Assembly: GCA_025174535.1 (NCBI GenBank)
Contig: JALBUN010000010.1
Coordinates: 1,426,001-1,490,000 of the forward strand
Source: Cantharellus purpuraceus
Lineage: Eukaryota; Basidiomycota; Agaricomycetes; Cantharellales; Hydnaceae
Length of the DNA stretch: 64,000 nucleotides
Direction of reading: 5' to 3'
The notes under the pieces are model-generated. The model had not been told where the DNA came from and did not search any database. It was given only the letters and a program-made list of their open reading frames with translations. Position 1 is the stretch's first letter; each line of letters begins with the position of its first letter. A program made the position numbers and the translations under genes. Positions 59,854 through 64,000 of the stretch are shown piece after piece.

Positions 59854-60351
59854 TTATGAATTCTTATCTTCATTGGTATGTCTGGACACTGTCCAACACA
59901 GCAAAGCCAATAGTATACCAATACTAGTTATGTAGATCATGTGCACTGTACGGCCAAGATATAGTTTCTGCCTATTTATATCTGGGCCTGGCTGTCTAAC
60001 AAACGCCTGATTCACATGTGTGGTTATAATGTGTGCATATCCAGAGGTTGGATCAGAACCACTTACAAATCTGTTGGTTTTATTCAGAAAACCTACAAAT
60101 TCTGCTACAAAAATAGGATCACTTTCATTATAGCCTATTTTATCAGGTTGTAGACCAAGAAATACATATTTGATATGAGGATACTTTGAAAGCTGGAACA
60201 CTTCACCTTCAGCATATGAACGGTCCAGATACTGCCCAAAGGGGTACCAGTCACACGTTGTACAATTAGCTAGCCGGTGTGGATTGCTGTGAAAAGGCTT
60301 TTGGTAAAACTGTTGATTGAGACGCTGTTTCAGTAATGGATCAGTCTCCAT
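59854..60351 (-). CDS. Predicted tail-anchored membrane protein, unknown function
   Basis: 165 residues from the ATG at 60351. The N-terminal about 130 residues are soluble-looking, with a CTTCDWYPFGQYLD motif and possible N-glycosylation sequons (NES, NKT). One hydrophobic segment (about 137-154, IYITSIGILLALLCWTV) precedes a short polar tail. That layout fits a single-pass protein anchored near its C-terminus. A TTATAG immediately upstream of the start could be a splice acceptor, so an upstream exon is possible. I do not recognise the family. It is followed by no obvious partner and sits 56 bp from the transposase gene on the same strand. Confidence 0.6.
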   Translation of the reverse strand: METDPLLKQRLNQQFYQKPFHSNPHRLANCTTCDWYPFGQYLDRSYAEGEVFQLSKYPHIKYVFLGLQPDKIGYNESDPIFVAEFVGFLNKTNRFVSGSDPTSGYAHIITTHVNQAFVRQPGPDINRQKLYLGRTVHMIYITSIGILLALLCWTVSRHTNEDKNS

Positions 60352-60407
60352 AGATACCTATAAGTATAAAACATACAAATATTCAATTTTATTCTGGGAA
60401 AAAAAAT

Positions 60408-61605
60408 TTACAGTTGAATGTAGCATAGGTATACAATAATACTATTACTATTGTCTTTCCAATACTCTTTAATACATTCTGTAGATTTAAAGCTTGATGT
60501 TGCTTCCCAAGTTTTCTCTGCATAACATTTCCATTTAACTAAATATTCTACGTACTTTCCTTTTTCTTTGCCTTATTATTTGTTCTACTTCATTTTCAGT
60601 CTCATAATGCATCTCCACATCATACTCACATCTTTCTAATAGTCGTTGTTGAGATTGAGTCATCTTGTCAACATCTTCTGCTCTTTCCAGTAATGATCTG
60701 GGTGGCTCAATATCTGGGTCCTCTTCCTCAGGGTAATCAAAATATTGTTCACACCATTTTTCATGATAAGGAGATGGTTTGATCTTACGTAGTTCTACAA
60801 ATTTCTTAATATTCCATAATAGACATGCTACCTTTAATTCCAGATTAAAGACAGCAGGATTTGTAGTTCTAATAGATCTCTTATTATCAAATTTTTCAAA
60901 CAATATTGCAAACCCTCCAAAGAATGCTTCTACTGTTGAACGAAAGGCACCAAACTTCTTATTAAAAATCTTTTCTTCAGGTTTAAGTTCAACATTTTTT
61001 GGCTTCCGAAAAGGATAAAAGAAGTTCTTAGGCTTTAATATACTTGCCTTTACTACTTCTGGAATAGCAGATGGATAAGCTCCATCAAAGCCTATCTGAT
61101 CAATCTTATCTATTTTATTCCATACAGCCATCTCTACAAACATTTTTGCATCAGGATTTAGTTTACATGCCAATGAAGGTGAGGTGAATAGAACCATTTG
61201 ATTAATGTCAATGCATACTTGAGTACGAAATCCTGCCTTTTTAAATTTATGTGAGTACCCCTCTTCAGATGCCGATCCAATCAAAATTCCTCTTGTATCA
61301 TGACCATCAAGAAGTAATGTCACTGATTCCATTTTTGGAGGATTCTTTATAAGAGCTGATAATATCCTTATTATTATATTTGAGAACATTGTACGCAGTG
61401 AATCAGTAACTTGTTTATCTAGATCAAAGTTAAGATGATGCAGACGACCATAAAATTCCTTATGAACATCATAAAAGCTACTTGATGGCATGAAATTTCC
61501 TATTTCTTCATAAGTAGGACCTTTGAGTAGATGATATAGTACTAACAAGCCTTTTTCTATCTCTCTATAAGGTGTAGAATGTTCTTCAACTGAAAACAAT
61601 ACCAC
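60408..61605 (-). CDS. DDE transposase with C-terminal chromodomain (frame break at an A5 run)
   Basis: The 356-codon frame (61605-60535) has an HTH-like N-terminus (PTYEEIGNFMPSSSFYDVHK) and a DDE_Tnp_4/Harbinger-like core: LLLDGHDTRG (Asp 100 or 103), GFDGAYPSA (Asp 174) and FRSTVEAFFGGFAILFEKF (Glu 226). It then reads NEVEQIIRQRKRK and stops shortly after. In the next frame the sequence continues YVEYLVKWKCYAEKTWEA and IKEYW, a chromodomain core, up to a stop at 60408. One base fewer in the A5 run (60561-60565 on the plus strand) would join the two halves at the usual chromodomain position. This is a deletion-type error, a pseudogene lesion or slippage. Target-site reading through histone marks is inference from chromoviral precedent. 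Confidence 0.75.
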
Positions 61606-61681
61606 AAGAAAGAAAAATACTGGTATTGGTCCAAGCTTGTTATATACTACTTTTTTACATCATCCATGTCATTCATATCTT

Positions 61682-61882
61682 TTAGTTTTGTTCTATGATA
61701 TTTTTGTGTTCTAAGACAGGCCACTTTGTGTATAGAAAATTCCAATGATTGTCCATCAACTTATTATATGCTCTGTCCCTTTGATCATTCCACATTTTAA
61801 GTTGCTGAAGCTCTTTTTCTTCTTTCTCTTTTTGCTCTTTCTCTTTTTGCTCCTTTGTGCGTTTTTGCTGGTCTGAGGGCAT
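61682..61882 (-). CDS. Small Lys/Glu-rich ORF, possible 5' exon of the transposase
   Basis: 66 residues starting MPSDQQKRTKEQKEKEQKEK, a charged helix followed by MWNDQRDRAYNKLMDNHWNF. It lies 76 bp upstream of the transposase frame on the same strand. A TTGTTTTCAG acceptor-like site occurs just inside the transposase frame (about 61590), but I could not find a convincing donor before the stop. It could be a separate short gene. Confidence 0.4.
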   Translation of the reverse strand: MPSDQQKRTKEQKEKEQKEKEEKELQQLKMWNDQRDRAYNKLMDNHWNFLYTKWPVLEHKNIIEQN

Positions 61883-61978
61883 TTTGACTAAGATACTCTT
61901 ATATTACAGTAAAACAAAAATATGTTCATTTTTTTGATAATTGAATTTTAAATTAAATAATATTTATTCTATGAAGCT
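61883..61978. promoter_or_regulatory. Divergent promoter region
   Basis: 96 bp of AT-rich sequence between the minus-strand 61882 and plus-strand 61979 starts. It includes TTAAATAATATTTATTC. A shared bidirectional promoter is inferred from arrangement only. Confidence 0.35.
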
Positions 61979-62629
61979 ATGTTGTCTGTCTCTAAGCAAG
62001 TTGTTAGTAAAATATCTACTGTCTTTGTTAAAAAAGAACCAGAGGATGATGAAAATCCTTTGTATATAGACTCTGACACCATCTACATAAAATTCAGATT
62101 AAGAAATCCCCCAAAGGACTTCTTTCCAGCTGGATTGGTTTCTCAGGAAAGAGATAAAACACCAGAAGCACTGTACAATAAGATGATTGAAAAGGGCAAT
62201 GAAATAAGTAATTCAACCTGGATTCAACAAAATCATTGTATGTCAAGTCTGCAAACCATGCAACAGGATAATCTGCCTAGTTGTAATATTTCTATTGCTA
62301 GAGAAACTGGCAAGAAGTGTGATATTTCTATTGCTGGGGAAACTTGTAAGAACTGTGATGTGTATAACAATTTGGTTACGTCAATGGTTGTTGCATTGAA
62401 ACAACAGCAGAGAGTTTTCAAGAAAAGTAAAATCACAATCTATGGTATGATCATAACTAAGGATGGTAGGTTAAAATTATATGAAACCACCAATAACAAT
62501 CAGGGTGTTTCAATTGTTGTATATCCTTCCTCTGGATACAGCATAGAAGCTCAGTTTGAAGAGTGTTCTAATGCTATTGACATTATATTCCAAAGTATAA
62601 GAAATCAGATGTTCAAAGAATCCTCATAA
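61979..62629 (+). CDS. Hypothetical protein, 216 residues
   Basis: Uninterrupted frame. The N-terminus is mixed basic/acidic (VFVKKEPEDDENPLYIDSD). An internal imperfect repeat (CNISIARETGKKC / CDISIAGETCKNC) gives five cysteines in about 30 residues. The C-terminal part looks like an alpha/beta fold (KITIYGMIITKDGRLKLYET). There is no signal peptide or membrane segment, and I do not recognise the family. It is the only plus-strand gene in the 59.8-64 kb block and is tail-to-tail (18 bp) with the Cys-rich ORF. Confidence 0.6.
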   Translation: MLSVSKQVVSKISTVFVKKEPEDDENPLYIDSDTIYIKFRLRNPPKDFFPAGLVSQERDKTPEALYNKMIEKGNEISNSTWIQQNHCMSSLQTMQQDNLPSCNISIARETGKKCDISIAGETCKNCDVYNNLVTSMVVALKQQQRVFKKSKITIYGMIITKDGRLKLYETTNNNQGVSIVVYPSSGYSIEAQFEECSNAIDIIFQSIRNQMFKESS

Positions 62630-62647
62630 GGAGTTGATTTAAAAGTC

Positions 62648-62871
62648 CTAGTTTCTACACTCACAACATTTTTCATCTATTTTCACTTGGATAATTTCAA
62701 GATTTGAACTTTTGTTCACACAACAATAAGTACCATTAGTATCATGATGAGTATTTTTGAATGTTCAGAGCTCTTAGGACATTTAATATCCTTACAATCT
62801 GTAACTACAGATGTAGTAGTTATATGATTGCACTTCCAAGTAATTTGAATTTTTTCACTATCACCACACAT
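62648..62871 (-). CDS. Small cysteine-rich ORF, frame broken at an A5 run
   Basis: From the ATG at 62871 the frame reads MCGDSEKIQITWKCNH with further cysteines (VTDCKDIKCPKSS). At the A5 run (plus-strand 62754-62758) this frame leads to a hydrophobic read-through and stop, while the neighbouring frame continues with cysteines (GTYCCVNKSSN, DEKCCECRN) to 62648. One extra A would give about 74 residues with 10 cysteines. The frame is open upstream to about 62900, so the start is uncertain and it may be an exon. Not recognised. Confidence 0.4.
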
Positions 62872-62922
62872 GCCTTCATTTGAGTGAATAAAAATATTGC
62901 ATATTCACTTATCTGATTTATC

Positions 62923-63102
62923 TTATACTTGTTGTAGTGCACGTAGTGGTAGCTGAATCTCATTGTCATCATAAGTAACAGTTATTAGCAAAGTGTCATC
63001 TGACAAAGTGCCAGTTACTAATGTAACAATACCTGTCACTGTCATTTGTGTTCTTGCATTGATAAATGATACCTTATCACCAATCTCAGGTATATTCAAC
63101 AT
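62923..63102 (-). CDS. Small beta-rich ORF, 59 residues
   Basis: MLNIPEIGDKVSFINARTQM and onward alternates hydrophobic/polar residues with Gly turns (GDKVSF, VTGIVTLVTG, YDDNEIQLPL), as in a small SH3-like or KOW-like barrel; that comparison is structural guesswork. It starts 38 bp after the nuclease-like ORF ends and precedes the Cys-rich ORF on the same strand. Confidence 0.4.
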   Translation of the reverse strand: MLNIPEIGDKVSFINARTQMTVTGIVTLVTGTLSDDTLLITVTYDDNEIQLPLRALQQV

Positions 63103-63140
63103 GGTGTCTCTGGTTATTATATATTAATTTTAAAAACTCA

Positions 63141-63910
63141 TTATTTCTCATCTAATTTCCTATCAAGTATATCTACAAACTTCTTAAATGCTTCAAAACA
63201 CTGTAGAACATTCTTTCTACTATTAATATGTTTCATACCTGTTACTGTTACAGGGAAACAACACCATACATTTGTTATCACTTCTGAAAACAACCCTTCT
63301 GTGATAGCATGATCAAGCTCTCTTGTAACAGTTACTAGGTAAAACTGGGGGACTTTTCTCGATGTTTGAATGCAAGGTATTGTCATTTCCTCTAAAGCAC
63401 TTTTTCCCTTATTCTTCCTAATCTTGTTATTCAATTGAAAAACTGCTATAGCTCTTGCTATAATCTGCGGTTCTGGATTTATCTGATTTGTGTTCTCATG
63501 TTTAAAAAACAGTATCTCATTATCATTTTTTATAACACACATCTCTATAACATTTCTTGTTATATTTCCCCTCACATTCATAGGGATTTTATTATGAGTG
63601 ATGATTAATCTTTCATCCTTGTCATATTTCATAAGAAAGAGCACTTCTCTGGTAAAATCATTAACCAATGTAGATCCTTCCCTGACTCTAGTAGATCTAT
63701 CTAAGTATGTAAAAAATTTTCTTGAAGACTCCTTTAAACATTTCACATCATCTTTTTGTAATCAAAACTGAGGATCTCATCATCAATATCTAAAGTAATA
63801 TCTCTAAAATCTGTCTCAAAAAACTGTTTAGTCCATTGTGTGTCAACCATTATACCATAATCCCAAAGATCACGAGAACTCCAATCATTGCACTTCTTAT
63901 CTTTACCCAT
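63141..63910 (-). CDS. Fungal nuclease-like (crinkler-associated type) protein, frame broken at an A5 run
   Basis: ATG at 63910 (MGKDKKCNDWSSRDLWDYGI) opens a frame ending at a TGA just past an A5 run (plus-strand 63753-63757). The next frame continues DDVKCLKESSRKFFTYLDRS, TLVNDFTREVLFLMKYD, NEILFFKHENTNQINPEPQI and MTIPCIQTSRKVPQFYLVTV to 63141. One more A would join them into about 256 residues. I recall this as a family abundant in Agaricomycetes and Glomeromycotina (typical PEPQLIAEAIA-like block), possibly a PD-(D/E)XK nuclease fold. Here the block reads PEPQIIARAIA and the usual upstream E-D-K appears as H-E-N, so catalysis is doubtful. The family assignment is from memory. Confidence 0.6.
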
Positions 63911-64000
63911 GATGTCAATAAAGAAGGATATATAAAATTTATTTCATTTTTTACTAGATATGTGCATAGTTCTGAAGAGCAGAATGGTGAATCAAATCAG
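63911..64000. other. Window end, no feature seen
   Basis: AT-rich sequence upstream of the nuclease-like start; probably its promoter, but no motif is distinctive. Confidence 0.3.

Noticed and set aside
61590..61690. Confident intron joining the 66-residue ORF to the transposase
   Set aside because: An acceptor-like TTTTCAG exists, but no convincing donor occurs before the upstream stop, so I kept the two apart.

Overview
The window reads as a transposon graveyard from a filamentous fungus, most likely an agaricomycete (Basidiomycota). The basis is the make-up of its repeats and genes: Ty1/copia with a UBN2-type gag, several Ty3/gypsy lineages including a chromovirus, Zn2Cys6 coiled-coil gene fragments, and a 50-bp intron of fungal type (GTGAGT...TTTTTAG). 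This is inferred from recalled family resemblance; no database was searched. I saw no bacterial operon, rRNA, tRNA or CRISPR.

Layout. (1) 1-16687 is a giant inverted repeat: every feature boundary in 1-5045 maps to 11643-16687 by x -> 16688-x, with no indel detected; the left arm runs off the window start. Its 6.6-kb centre is a decayed copia element (copia-1 copy 1) that carries an LTR nested inside another LTR. (2) 16.7-28.8 kb holds a Zn2Cys6 gene remnant, an AT-rich TIR element, a gypsy-A pol remnant, LTR-4 copies, and two tandem copies of a Zn2Cys6/coiled-coil gene. (3) 28.8-39.9 kb holds a nearly intact copia (copia-1 copy 2, minus strand, two small frameshifts) abutting a 5'-truncated chromovirus (gypsy-C) that has an extra third ORF and a 1.4-kb LTR. 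(4) 39.9-57 kb holds gypsy-B copies on both strands and a gypsy-A fragment split by several solo LTRs, most of them with recognisable target-site duplications (TSDs). (5) 57-59.2 kb is a second copia lineage (copia-2), cut off at a 565-bp TIR element. (6) 59.8-64 kb is different: AT-rich, densely packed, without retroelements. It carries a DDE transposase whose C-terminus is a chromodomain in a shifted frame, a membrane-anchored protein, a nuclease-like gene of a type recalled from fungi, a cysteine-rich ORF and orphan ORFs.

LTR families named here: LTR-1 (TGTTACATC...CTTAACA, about 590-760 bp), LTR-2 (TGTTGGGG...CCAAAACA, 1.4 kb), LTR-3 (copia-1, 154-155 bp), LTR-4 (gypsy-B, about 520-670 bp), LTR-5 (gypsy-D, 739-768 bp), LTR-6, LTR-7 (808-828 bp), and the gypsy-C LTR (1432 bp).

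Most coding remnants are dead. Many stops look like CpG deamination products (CGA to TGA and so on), consistent with methylation-driven decay of repeats. The likeliest functional genes are in the last 4.2 kb, although three frames there break at A5 homopolymers, so sequencing error must be excluded before calling them pseudogenes.
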